Below are positions 1 through 7,200 of a stretch of 50,802 bases of DNA, one piece after another. The position numbers and the translations under genes were made by a program. Numbering within the stretch: position 1 is the stretch's first letter; each line of letters starts with the position of its first letter. A model generated the notes under the pieces. That model was not told the origin of the DNA. It made no database searches and was given only the letters and a program-made list of their open reading frames with translations. Source of the DNA: Candidatus Magnetominusculus dajiuhuensis (GTDB taxonomy: Bacteria; Nitrospirota; Thermodesulfovibrionia; Thermodesulfovibrionales; Magnetobacteriaceae); contig JADFXP010000023.1 in the NCBI GenBank assembly GCA_015233465.1, positions 1 through 50,802 of the forward strand. The letters are read 5' to 3'.

Positions 1-222
1 CATTTCATCAGAAGAAACATCTTCAATTGTCCATTTTTTATCTTTATCCTCAAGATACTCCATTGATAACCCAAGCTGATAACTGTCTTGTTTATCTGTT
101 AAAATCATAGGAGCAAGGGCTGAAACCGGTTTAGGATTAAGCAGCATTATTGAGGATAAAATAATAAAAGAAAGAAAAATTAAATATATTTTTTTGAAAT
201 TTTCTTGATGAAATATATACAT
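1..222 (-). CDS. N-terminus of a 7TMR-DISM-type sensor protein (partial)
   Basis: The gene runs off the left edge; only about 74 N-terminal residues are visible. They comprise a hydrophobic signal/anchor segment (IFLSFIILSSIMLLN) and then the start of a periplasmic domain with DSYQLG, LEYLED and TIEDVSS. This pattern resembles the 7TMR-DISM extracellular domain 2 that precedes seven membrane helices and a kinase or GGDEF output in many sensor proteins. I chose ATG at 222 because AAGGTG sits about six bases upstream; an ATG at 228 is in frame but too close to that site. The output domain is outside the window, so the signalling type is unknown. The family call is moderate, based on a short stretch. 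Confidence 0.5.
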   Translation of the reverse strand, partial: MYIFHQENFKKIYLIFLSFIILSSIMLLNPKPVSALAPMILTDKQDSYQLGLSMEYLEDKDKKWTIEDVSSDEM

Positions 223-292
223 ATCCATCACCTTTTAATGTTTTACATTATGGGTGATATATTAAACTATTGATACTTTTATTGCAACAGGT

Positions 293-1111
293 TTAATCTT
301 TTTCATGTTTATGAGAAAGATTATGCGAAAGAATATGTCTATGATGAATATTCCCATGAAAATGTATATGTTCATGTATCAGATTTACCTTTAGCAGCAG
401 ATCAAGGTCTTTTAATATTTCATCACAATCGCCAATCTTTTCTATCTTATGCTCTTCGCTAAGCAGGGCAACCCTTGCATGAAGTTCATCAACTAACGAT
501 AAGTCATGAGTTGCGATAACAAGAGTTTTTCCTGCATCACTTAAATTAAGCATTAATTCAACTAAAAAACATTGCGTTCGAGGGTCAAGACCATTTGTTG
601 GTTCATCTAAGAGCAGGATATCAGGATTCATTGTAAGTATAGAACCAATGGCAACCTTTTTCTTCTCACCTCCTGAAAGCATATATGACGGCCTGTCTTT
701 GAGAGTTTCAATTTGAAGCATCTTCATAACCTCAAACGCCCGATCTAAGGCAACACCCTCGTTGAGTTCTAACTGCAAAGGCCCATAAATAAGCTCATCT
801 AAGACTGTAGGACAAAATAATTGAACATCAGAATCCTGAAATACATAGCCGATATTTTCCCTAAAAAAACGCAAAAAACCTTTATTTTTCAAAGTATTCT
901 CCGTAACCTCAAGGTCTTTAAAGTGATACGTACCAGATGTTTGGTGAATCAAACCGTTCATAATCTGTAAGAGAGTAGATTTGCCGCTGCCATTTGTGCC
1001 GATAATAGCAAACCTCTCGCCTTTTTTTACAGCAAGACTTATATCGCTTACAGCATGAATCCTGCCGTAGTAGCTGTAACATATATTATTAAGACGTATT
1101 ATATCTTCCAT
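293..1111 (-). CDS. cbiO: Nickel/cobalt ECF transporter ATPase (CbiO/NikO)
   Basis: ATP-hydrolysing subunit of an energy-coupling-factor importer for Ni2+ or Co2+, acting at the cytoplasmic face. Walker A (GTNGSGKST) is near residues 38-46, the ABC signature LSGGE near 145-149, and Walker B ILLLDEP near 165-171 followed by the D-loop. Length 272 aa is normal. The last 29 residues hold ten histidines (HEHIHFH, HHRH, SHKH), a likely metal-binding tail of the kind seen in some Ni transport and chaperone proteins. It is the last gene of the cbiM-cbiN-like-cbiQ-cbiO operon. A sulfate reducer needs Ni for hydrogenase and CO dehydrogenase and Co for corrinoids; the sequence alone does not say which metal is carried. 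Confidence 0.9.
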   Translation of the reverse strand: MEDIIRLNNICYSYYGRIHAVSDISLAVKKGERFAIIGTNGSGKSTLLQIMNGLIHQTSGTYHFKDLEVTENTLKNKGFLRFFRENIGYVFQDSDVQLFCPTVLDELIYGPLQLELNEGVALDRAFEVMKMLQIETLKDRPSYMLSGGEKKKVAIGSILTMNPDILLLDEPTNGLDPRTQCFLVELMLNLSDAGKTLVIATHDLSLVDELHARVALLSEEHKIEKIGDCDEILKDLDLLLKVNLIHEHIHFHGNIHHRHILSHNLSHKHEKD

Positions 1112-1129
1112 TTATAAATTCAAAAATCC

Positions 1130-2056
1130 TCAAATATATAGAAATATCATTCCAATTAATAATAAAATTGCTCCAGAAGTCCAATCCTTCAAACATAATT
1201 TCCTTGCTCCATATATCTTTATATTATCAGAAAACCCTCGGCTTAACATTGCCTTCATAATCTCTTCGCAGCGCAGAGTGGTTTTTTTAAACATAAACGC
1301 TATTCTTCCTGCTGCCCATCTTCTGCCGTCAACTGCGCTCATCTGTCCGACTAACCTGCTTTTCTTTGCAAGGTGCATATCTTCAACTATCTTAGCAAAT
1401 ATGAATATATATTTATAAGATAAAGTTATCACCATAAGAAACGCATCTGTTACTAACATAGCCTTTAACGCCTTAATAATATCAGGAAATGTAGTTGTAT
1501 TTAAAACAAATAAAGATATAGAAAGAGAATTCATGCACCTTAATGTAAGCATTGAAACCCCATAGATTCCTTCCTTTGTTAGTCCAATCTCTTGAGGTAT
1601 TTGATATATCCAAAGATGATGTGCTGATGATAGATGAAATAATGGTAATATTATATGTCCTTTTGTAATAATATTTAATGCTGAAGGGGCAGCAGCTAAA
1701 AATCCAAAGATGAAACTAAAAAAAATAACCCTCTTATAAAAACTAAAAATATTTAATGACGCAACAATCGATAGAATAAATACAAAAACTCCTATTAAAA
1801 CCTCAGAAATTAGGTCATTTTTTAGGCTTACTATTATTATATAAAAAAGTAGAAATATAACCTTTACCCGCGCATCAATTCCTTGAAAGAAATCATCCTT
1901 TGAAGCTGTTTCCCAATTTACATAACCAGTTTGAATTATCTGAGCTGCATGATGTATGCCTTTTTCTATAAAAGATGTCTTTAACCTACCCTTATCAAAA
2001 TTTCTTGGTTCATAAGATGGTCTTGATAGTAAAAAAGCGGGGACATTATTTTTCAT
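1130..2056 (-). CDS. cbiQ: ECF transporter transmembrane subunit CbiQ/NikQ
   Basis: T-component that couples the ATPase to the substrate-capture subunit CbiM. The protein has 308 aa with several hydrophobic helices between residues about 70 and 220. The conserved CbiQ coupling region near residues 235-275 reads RLVGQ...RRWAAGRIAFMF, then EEIMKAMLSRGF, matching the family ARG-type coupling motif. The first 60 residues are hydrophilic and longer than usual. The start codon overlaps the end of the PDGLE gene by 11 bases and the ATPase gene follows after 18 bases, which supports translational coupling in one operon. Confidence 0.85.
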   Translation of the reverse strand: MKNNVPAFLLSRPSYEPRNFDKGRLKTSFIEKGIHHAAQIIQTGYVNWETASKDDFFQGIDARVKVIFLLFYIIIVSLKNDLISEVLIGVFVFILSIVASLNIFSFYKRVIFFSFIFGFLAAAPSALNIITKGHIILPLFHLSSAHHLWIYQIPQEIGLTKEGIYGVSMLTLRCMNSLSISLFVLNTTTFPDIIKALKAMLVTDAFLMVITLSYKYIFIFAKIVEDMHLAKKSRLVGQMSAVDGRRWAAGRIAFMFKKTTLRCEEIMKAMLSRGFSDNIKIYGARKLCLKDWTSGAILLLIGMIFLYI

Positions 2057-2378
2057 TATTTATTATTAGCCTTGAAATAATATATATAATAAGAATAATT
2101 AATATTATGCCGATAACCCCTGATAATGCATATGAAATTATGTGGGAAGCAAATCCACTATCAATGTCGCCAAAACTGTAATCAGGAAAAAGGGGTTTCC
2201 ATATACCTGCTAATTTCAATAATTTCTCTGGAATATATCCAAGATGACGTGTTAGTTCTTCTGGCTTCCATTCACCCCACGGACCCTGAGCATTGAATAT
2301 CTTAGGAATAATAATGCCTAAAGGAGAGAGTATCAACATAATAAATAGACCTATCCAGAGTTTTTTTTTGGGTATCAT
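2046..2378 (-). CDS. PDGLE/NikN-like small membrane subunit of the Ni/Co transporter
   Basis: Small accessory membrane protein of 110 aa that fits the PDGLE/NikN/CbiN group, which completes CbiM-type substrate-capture subunits. It has one hydrophobic helix near residues 10-27, a periplasmic stretch with GPWGEW and LGYIPEKL, and a second helix near residues 82-105. Its position between cbiM and cbiQ, with one-base and 11-base overlaps, is the typical layout. The identification rests on topology, context and the PWGEW-type signature rather than on a catalytic motif, because this family has none. Confidence 0.75.
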   Translation of the reverse strand: MIPKKKLWIGLFIMLILSPLGIIIPKIFNAQGPWGEWKPEELTRHLGYIPEKLLKLAGIWKPLFPDYSFGDIDSGFASHIISYALSGVIGIILIILIIYIISRLIINNEK

Positions 2379-3070
2379 TATTTATTTGCCTCTCTTTTAG
2401 ATAAGGCATAGATCATGTCATATTCATGTTTTGCAAAATACTTAAATAATAAAAATGTAACAATTCCCTCAATGACCCCAAAAAATAACATATGTTCAAA
2501 CACCATTGCAGGCAGTGCTACTGACATTGGATAAGGTGAATAAAGCGCTCTGCCGTCTACTCCTGTTGCAATCAAAGGCTGAATTCCAAATTCCACTCCT
2601 GTTATCAATGCAGCTAATGTTAGACCTATATAACCAGAAAGAAAAGCAGAAATACTTAAACGTTTCGCATCTAAGGAGCGCCCTCTAACAATATTAAACA
2701 CCCAATATGAAATAAACGGCATAACCACTGCCATATTAAAACAATTAGCTCCAATTGCAGTAATACCTCCATCGCCAAAAACAATTGCTTGAATTATCAG
2801 ACTTACTGAAACAGCAATTACTGCTGTCCATGGTCCAAGCAATATAGCAATAATACCTGATCCAACTGCATGACCAGTAGTACCGCCTGGTATAGGGATA
2901 TTAAACATCATTATCAAAAAAGAAAAAGCCGAAGCCATTGCCAGATACGGAATATGTTTAATTGAAAGGTTTTTTTTCATCTTTTTTAGGGCAGTTGACC
3001 AAAATACAAATGATACCAAATAAAGAGGCACATATGTTTGAGGACTAAGGTATCCGTCTGGTATATGCAT
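2378..3070 (-). CDS. cbiM: Nickel/cobalt transporter substrate-capture subunit CbiM/NikM
   Basis: Membrane substrate-binding S-component of the Ni/Co ECF importer. The start was set at ATG 3070, 14 codons inside the longest open frame, because the mature family N-terminus is MHIPDG, where His2 and the amino terminus coordinate the metal. AAGGA lies seven bases upstream of this ATG. GGTTGHAVGSG carries the conserved internal metal-ligand histidine region. There are six to seven hydrophobic helices in 230 aa. It is the first gene of the operon, preceded by a terminator-like hairpin 30-80 bases upstream of the start, so metal-dependent attenuation is possible but unproven. Confidence 0.9.
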   Translation of the reverse strand: MHIPDGYLSPQTYVPLYLVSFVFWSTALKKMKKNLSIKHIPYLAMASAFSFLIMMFNIPIPGGTTGHAVGSGIIAILLGPWTAVIAVSVSLIIQAIVFGDGGITAIGANCFNMAVVMPFISYWVFNIVRGRSLDAKRLSISAFLSGYIGLTLAALITGVEFGIQPLIATGVDGRALYSPYPMSVALPAMVFEHMLFFGVIEGIVTFLLFKYFAKHEYDMIYALSKREANK

Positions 3071-3100
3071 AGTACAATCCTTGAATAGATTTTGATTAAT

Positions 3101-3150
3101 AAAAAAAGCCAAAAAGACTTTGAGATATATTTCTCAGCCTTCGTGGCTTT
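3101..3150 (-). terminator. Attenuator-like hairpin in the cbiM leader
   Basis: Read on the minus strand, AAAGCCA (3150-3144) pairs with TGGCTTT (3111-3105). Inside it AAGGC pairs with GTCTT and TGAGA with TCTCA around the loop AATATA. The stem ends in a run of seven T residues (3107-3101). It lies upstream of the cbiM start and downstream of any likely promoter, so it looks like an intrinsic terminator within the leader. No known riboswitch consensus was recognised. Confidence 0.55.
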
Positions 3151-3345
3151 ATTTGATTTTTATAAAAAATAAAGTTTATACTTTTTGTATAGATTTTTAT
3201 ATAAGTGTTACAAAATTAAAATAGAAGGGTTTCATACCCAACCGTTAATAATTTAACAAGATTTATAAATATTAAGCAAGTTATTTTTTATATACACTAA
3301 TATATACATACAAATAAATGATTAAAATCATAACAATGTTTATTC

Positions 3346-3374
3346 TTGACAGAACATAAATTGATACGTATAAT
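3346..3374 (+). promoter_or_regulatory. Consensus sigma70 promoter of dsrAB
   Basis: TTGACA (3346-3351) and TATAAT (3369-3374) are both perfect matches to the sigma70 consensus and are separated by exactly 17 bases. Transcription would start near 3381, giving a leader of about 140 bases before dsrA. Confidence 0.85.
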
Positions 3375-3523
3375 ATATTTCATATCTAATTGTATAGTGG
3401 AGTATGAGGGTATAATTTAGATTTATGTAAATACATTTAATAGAAATTTAAAATTTAAGATGTTTAATACATTGCCTAATATAGTGAAGGCATTAGTTAA
3501 TTTAATCCAATAAGGAGGACCAA

Positions 3524-4705
3524 ATGGGAAAAAAGTATGCAACACCCTTGCTTGACGAGTTGAAAAAGGGTGCGTTCCCAAGCTTTGTTACTGAAATTGA
3601 AAAAGCTGCCGAGAAGACTGAATATGCCCGTGATTTATTAGGACTTTTAGAGCAGTCTTACAGAGAAAAGCTGACCCACTGGAAGCATGGCGGAATCGTT
3701 GGCGTAAGAGGATACGGCGGAGGCGTAATTGGCAGATATTCAGACCTTCCAGACAAATATCCTGGAGTAGCGCATTTCCACACAGTTAGAGTAAATCAGC
3801 CGTCAGGATTTTACTACACTACTGCTGCATTAAGAGAGGTCATGGGTATTTGGGACAAATATGGCAGCGGACTTACAAACATGCACGGTTCAACTGGTGA
3901 CATGGTATTATTAGGAACCAACACAGAAAGCCTTGAGGCAATATTTGCTGAGCTTTCATCCAGAGGATGGGACCTTGGCGGTTCAGGCTCTGCAATGAGA
4001 ACTCCAAGCTGCTGCCTTGGCAAATCACGTTGTGAGTGGGCATGTATTGACACAATGGCGTTGACAAACGAGATTACACAGCACTTTCAAGATGAAATGC
4101 ACAGACCAGCATTCCCTTATAAATTTAAATTTAAGGTAGCAGGCTGCGCAGTTGACTGTATAGCTTCTATAGCTCGCGCTGACATGTCCATTATCGGTAC
4201 ATGGAAGGGAGATATTGGAATCAAGCAAGATGAAGTAGCAAACTATTCAAAGACTATGGACATACAAAAAGAGATTATTGATATGTGTCCAACAGGCTGC
4301 ATGACCTATACTGGCGGAAAACTCAGCATAGATAATTCAAACTGTAACAGATGTATGCACTGCATAGCTCAGATGACAAAGGCATTAAGCCCTGGCCCTG
4401 AAAGAGGTGCAACTATATTGTTAGGCAGTAAGGCACCAATTGTAACTGGAGCTTTGATGTCTTGGGTAATAGTTCCATTTATTAAATTAGAACCACCTTA
4501 TGAAGAATTCTTTGAGCTTGTTGGCAAGATATGGGAATGGTGGGATGAGCATGGTAAAAACCGTGAAAGAATTGGCGAGCTGATTGAAAGAATGGGCTTC
4601 CCAACATTCTTAAAGGGTGTAGAACTGACACCACATCCAGCTATGATTAAATCACCAAGACGTGATCCATTCTTCTTCTGGGATGAGGAAGATATACAGC
4701 GCTAA
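3524..4705 (+). CDS. dsrA: Dissimilatory sulfite reductase alpha subunit
   Basis: Alpha subunit of DsrAB, the cytoplasmic siroheme enzyme that reduces sulfite, with DsrC as sulfur carrier, in the last steps of sulfate respiration. Cysteines for the siroheme-linked [4Fe-4S] cluster are visible as CCLGKSRCEWAC (residues 163-174) and AGCAVDC (206-212). The inserted ferredoxin domain has CPTGC (255-259) and CNRCMHC (274-280). The N-terminal HWKHGGIVGVRGYGGGVIGRYSD is highly typical of DsrA. At 393 aa it is at the short end of the family (usually just over 400). The start ATG has AAGGAGG eight bases upstream. DsrD nearby supports a reductive, not oxidative, enzyme. Confidence 0.97.
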   Translation: MGKKYATPLLDELKKGAFPSFVTEIEKAAEKTEYARDLLGLLEQSYREKLTHWKHGGIVGVRGYGGGVIGRYSDLPDKYPGVAHFHTVRVNQPSGFYYTTAALREVMGIWDKYGSGLTNMHGSTGDMVLLGTNTESLEAIFAELSSRGWDLGGSGSAMRTPSCCLGKSRCEWACIDTMALTNEITQHFQDEMHRPAFPYKFKFKVAGCAVDCIASIARADMSIIGTWKGDIGIKQDEVANYSKTMDIQKEIIDMCPTGCMTYTGGKLSIDNSNCNRCMHCIAQMTKALSPGPERGATILLGSKAPIVTGALMSWVIVPFIKLEPPYEEFFELVGKIWEWWDEHGKNRERIGELIERMGFPTFLKGVELTPHPAMIKSPRRDPFFFWDEEDIQR

Positions 4706-4709
4706 TATT

Positions 4710-4781
4710 GGGCATATTATGCCCCAAGGGTTTTAATATAAACCCTTACTTATAATATAAAGTTTGAGGTTACATCCTCAA
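4710..4781 (+). promoter_or_regulatory. Three tandem hairpins between dsrA and dsrB
   Basis: The 98-base spacer folds into three consecutive perfect stems: GGGCAT/ATGCCC (4710-4715 with 4719-4724), AAGGGTTT/AAACCCTT (4726-4733 with 4740-4747) and TTGAGG/CCTCAA (4764-4769 with 4776-4781). None is followed by a T-run, so they are unlikely to terminate transcription. They may protect or process the mRNA. The dsrB ribosome-binding site TTAGGAGG follows immediately. Confidence 0.75.
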
Positions 4782-4803
4782 TAAATAATATTAGGAGGTA
4801 CAA

Positions 4804-5877
4804 ATGGCAGAATTACCACAGAGACAAACAGATATAGGACCACCGCATTATGAGAAATTTTTACCGCCTGTAATCAAGAAAAACTATGGGCAGTGGTCTT
4901 ATCATGAAGTATTAAGCCATGGACACATGGTACATACAGCAAAGAGCGGAGACAAGATTTGGACAGTTAGAGTTGCTTCTCCAAGACTTTTGTCTACTAC
5001 AACAATATATGAAATGTGCGACGTTGCTGACAAGTACTGCGGCGGACATCTCCGTTTCACAACCAGAAATAATGTAGAATTTTTGGTATCCGATGAGAAA
5101 AATGTAACACCATTAATGGAAGACCTTAAAAAACGCGGTTTCCTACTTGGTGGAATTGGCGACGGTATCAGCAATATTGTTCATACTCAGGGATGGGTAC
5201 ATTGTCATAGCGCAGCCACTGATGCTTCTGGCTTAGTCAAGGCAATGATGGACGAGTTTGCAGATTATTTTACAAAGACATCACTTCCTGCAAGAGTAAG
5301 AATTGCTGTTGCATGCTGTGTTAATATGTGCGGCGCAGTTCACTGTTCAGATATAGCACTTGTTGGAGTTCATAAGACTCCTCCAAGAATAAATGCTGAG
5401 ACATTGAAGAATCAGTGCGAGATTCCTTCCACTATTTCTTCATGCCCAACAACAGCTATCAGTCCAGATCCAAAGACAAAGAGCGTTAAGATTAAACTTG
5501 AAAAATGTATGTACTGCGGTAACTGTTATTCAGTTTGTCCTTCAATGCCTATTGCTGATCCTGTAAATGATGGTATAGCAATTGTTGTTGGCGGTAAGGT
5601 CTCAAATTTAAGATCTAACCCAAAGTTTTCAAAACTTGCTATTCCTTGGATTCCTAACAACCCGCCAAGGTGGCCAGAGGTCGTAGCTGCTGTAAAGACG
5701 ATTATTGATACTTACAAGGCAGGAGCTAAGAAACACGAGAGAGTCGGCGAATGGGTCGAGAGAATCGGCTGGGAAAAGTTCTTTGCATTGACTGGGTTTG
5801 AATTCAAAGCTCAGCACATTGATAACTTTACCTTTGCGCGTGAGACCTTCAGAACAACTTCATCGTTTAAATGGTAA
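4804..5877 (+). CDS. dsrB: Dissimilatory sulfite reductase beta subunit
   Basis: Beta subunit that binds the catalytic siroheme and pairs with DsrA in an alpha2beta2 enzyme. HTQGWVHCH (residues 127-135) and CCVNMC plus the later C181 (171-181) provide the siroheme and [4Fe-4S] ligands. The ferredoxin domain is SSCPTTAI (C214) and [11 protein letters not shown] (235-245). Its 357 aa length is normal. The ATG has AGGAGG five bases upstream. It is co-directional with dsrA across a structured spacer, so one transcript is likely, with the hairpins possibly setting relative amounts or stability. Confidence 0.97.
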   Translation: MAELPQRQTDIGPPHYEKFLPPVIKKNYGQWSYHEVLSHGHMVHTAKSGDKIWTVRVASPRLLSTTTIYEMCDVADKYCGGHLRFTTRNNVEFLVSDEKNVTPLMEDLKKRGFLLGGIGDGISNIVHTQGWVHCHSAATDASGLVKAMMDEFADYFTKTSLPARVRIAVACCVNMCGAVHCSDIALVGVHKTPPRINAETLKNQCEIPSTISSCPTTAISPDPKTKSVKIKLEKCMYCGNCYSVCPSMPIADPVNDGIAIVVGGKVSNLRSNPKFSKLAIPWIPNNPPRWPEVVAAVKTIIDTYKAGAKKHERVGEWVERIGWEKFFALTGFEFKAQHIDNFTFARETFRTTSSFKW

Positions 5878-5915
5878 TTTGATATTAATAGTATCAATTT
5901 AATGCTTTGCTGGGT

Positions 5916-5972
5916 TTGGGACTGCAAGTCCCAACGTTTAAAATGAGGGGAATTAATCTTCCCCTCATTTTT
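5916..5972 (+). terminator. Hairpin pair and intrinsic terminator after dsrB
   Basis: TTGGGACT (5916-5923) pairs with AGTCCCAA (5927-5934) across the loop GCA. It is followed by a 13-bp perfect stem, 5940-5952 with 5959-5971 (AAAATGAGGGGAA and its complement), that ends in TTTTT. The second stem is a strong intrinsic terminator in the dsrA direction. The first half resembles the dispersed repeat family in inverse orientation. Confidence 0.8.
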
Positions 5973-6022
5973 ATATTTATCTTATTTTCAAGGGGTCTCA
6001 GACCCTTTTTGAAGGGGGATGT

Positions 6023-6241
6023 ATGGATATTGAAAGCATAAAAAAAGAAATCGTTGCTCTTATTGAAGAGTCTATGGGCAAAAAGAAATTAAAGCCAGGA
6101 GATGTCTTTAAAAAGATAGTTGAGATTCATCCTGGAGCAACTAAGGACAATGCCAAGGCAGCTCTTAGAGAATTAATGGATGCTGGTACTCTTGTTTATT
6201 CTTACAAGGGTGGTAGCTATGTGGAAATGCCTCCAAAATAG
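6023..6241 (+). CDS. dsrD: Dissimilatory sulfite reductase-associated DsrD
   Basis: Small winged-helix protein of 72 aa (family about 75-80) found next to dsrAB in organisms that reduce sulfite. Published work on the family describes it as an allosteric activator of DsrAB rather than a DNA regulator. Visible features are KLKPGDVFKKIVEIHPGATKDNAKAALRELMDAGTLVY, the helix-turn-helix core, and the beta-wing YKGGSYVEMP. The ribosome-binding site GAAGGGGG is seven bases upstream. A strong terminator hairpin separates it from dsrB, so it may depend on read-through or on its own promoter. It is followed by its own terminator. Confidence 0.92.
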   Translation: MDIESIKKEIVALIEESMGKKKLKPGDVFKKIVEIHPGATKDNAKAALRELMDAGTLVYSYKGGSYVEMPPK

Positions 6242-6275
6242 GCAATTATAGACATCAAAATTATATTTACTATTT

Positions 6276-6304
6276 AGGGGCAATCCTTTGCGATTGCCCT
6301 TTTT
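6276..6304 (+). terminator. Intrinsic terminator after dsrD
   Basis: GGGCAATC (6278-6285) pairs perfectly with GATTGCCC (6292-6299) across the loop CTTTGC, followed by TTTTT. It ends the dsr operon. Confidence 0.85.
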
Positions 6305-6320
6305 CATTTACACCCCACTC

Positions 6321-6418
6321 TTTTAAGGGGCACAGCCCTTTAAAAATCCCCGCAAAGGGATTAAATATTGAAACTTTTTACAAAAAAGTTTCCAAAAAGG
6401 CTCTTTGAACCCATAATT
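6321..6418 (+). repeat. Dispersed two-hairpin repeat, expanded copy
   Basis: Degenerate copy of the window-wide repeat: AAGGGG-CACA-GCCCTT, then the CCCCGCAAAGGG linker, ending TTTGAACCC. An extra perfect 10-bp hairpin (GAAACTTTTT 6370-6379 with AAAAAGTTTC 6383-6392) is inserted into the second stem. It lies between convergent dsrD and the selenoprotein gene. Confidence 0.65.
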
Positions 6419-6426
6419 AAAAGCTG

Positions 6427-7200
6427 TTAATATTGATGTCTCTTCCACCTAAAAGGTAAATCTATAATGCTGCCAGCAATTTTAATCTCATCTAATGCCT
6501 TGAAGACCTCTTTTAATACTGCTCTTTGCTGATTTATATTAAAAGGCTCTCCAAGCGGATGACCAAACGGCCATCTTAAAAACACGGTTCTTGGCGGTTT
6601 TACCTTTTCTGAATATTGCCTGACTATTGAGATTCCTATACTCACAATCCCTGCACTTTCAATCTCCCTCTGTATCAGCCCAACTGACTGATTACAAATT
6701 CCTCAACCGGGTGTTAATATTACAACATCAACACTATCTTTTTTTAATATTGCAATTATTTCTTTGGCAGTAATATTTACCAGAATATCTATATGTCTCC
6801 CTATAATATGCCCCATTAAGCCAAAGTGATGTTCTGAAACCTTGCCAATAACTCCTTGTTCTTCAAATTCTTTTAATCTGTCAATAGGAAATACAATATT
6901 TATATCTTTGTCAGCGTCAGAGTGGTCGTAATAATCATGGGTTATCATAAGGTTATTTGTATCATTGATAATCCTTAAAGTAGGGTCGCCATCTTTATCA
7001 ATCATATTAAAAGGTTTTTGACTGATCAGATGAACTCCAGAGGTTGTAACAAGTGAAACCTTACACGCTGATAATGGTTTTGACATCGAAGTAAATGGAA
7101 TATCGGTTGATTCAATAGGTTTATATGAATCAATAAATCTCTTAGAAAGCGCTGGAAAGCGTGTTATTAACCTTGCTATAATCTGATTTTTTAGCCTCAA
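6427..7200 (-). CDS. Selenoprotein of the GrdB-related (glycine/sarcosine/betaine reductase selenoprotein B-like) family, in-frame UGA
   Basis: One 257-residue protein whose frame contains TGA at 6705-6703. Residues before it (ILTPG) and after it (GICNQSVGLIQREIESAGI) read continuously in one frame, and the TGA falls exactly where this family has selenocysteine or cysteine, giving a U166-x-x-C169 redox motif. The 92 residues after the UGA, including RPPFGHPLGEP-like RWPFGHPLGEP, are typical of the family and would not stay open and conserved in a pseudogene. A SECIS-like hairpin starts five bases after the UGA. The start is TTG at 7200, overlapping the bioA stop as TTGA. The substrate is unknown; the UxxC motif suggests thiol/selenol redox chemistry. 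A simple nonsense mutation is the alternative, which I consider unlikely. Confidence 0.88.
6669..6698 (-). promoter_or_regulatory. Bacterial SECIS-like hairpin for selenocysteine insertion
   Basis: On the minus strand, TGT then a bulged A then ATCAGTC (6696-6686) pairs with GGCTGAT then ACA (6680-6671). Two weaker pairs extend the base (T6697 with G6670, T6698 with A6669). The loop is AGTTG, with G in its second position, and starts 17 bases after the UGA. Stem, spacing (16-37 in known bacterial SECIS) and loop G all fit the bacterial SECIS pattern. Confidence 0.8.

Larger units (their letters stand above)
3071..3523. other. Divergent intergenic region between cbiM and dsrA
   Basis: This is the only gene-free stretch longer than 300 bases. 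It holds the cbiM leader with its hairpin (3101-3150), a very AT-rich middle (3151-3340) in which I see no gene, and the dsrA promoter (3346-3374) followed by a leader of about 140 bases. GTGTTAC at 3205-3211 resembles half of a NikR operator reported for Desulfovibrio, but no matching second half was found. Confidence 0.7.

Noticed and set aside
3121..3150. TPP riboswitch, from CTGAGA in the cbiM leader
   Set aside because: The second conserved element (TGATCTGGATAAT-type) is absent and the gene is not thiamine-related.
3205..3240. NikR operator before cbiM
   Set aside because: Only one half site (GTGTTAC) is present; the mirrored GTAACAC at 13-14 bases is missing.
6703..6705. TGA as a nonsense mutation giving two pseudogene fragments
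   Set aside because: The downstream 92 residues stay in frame and conserved in pattern, the position is that of Sec/Cys in the family, and a SECIS-like hairpin follows.
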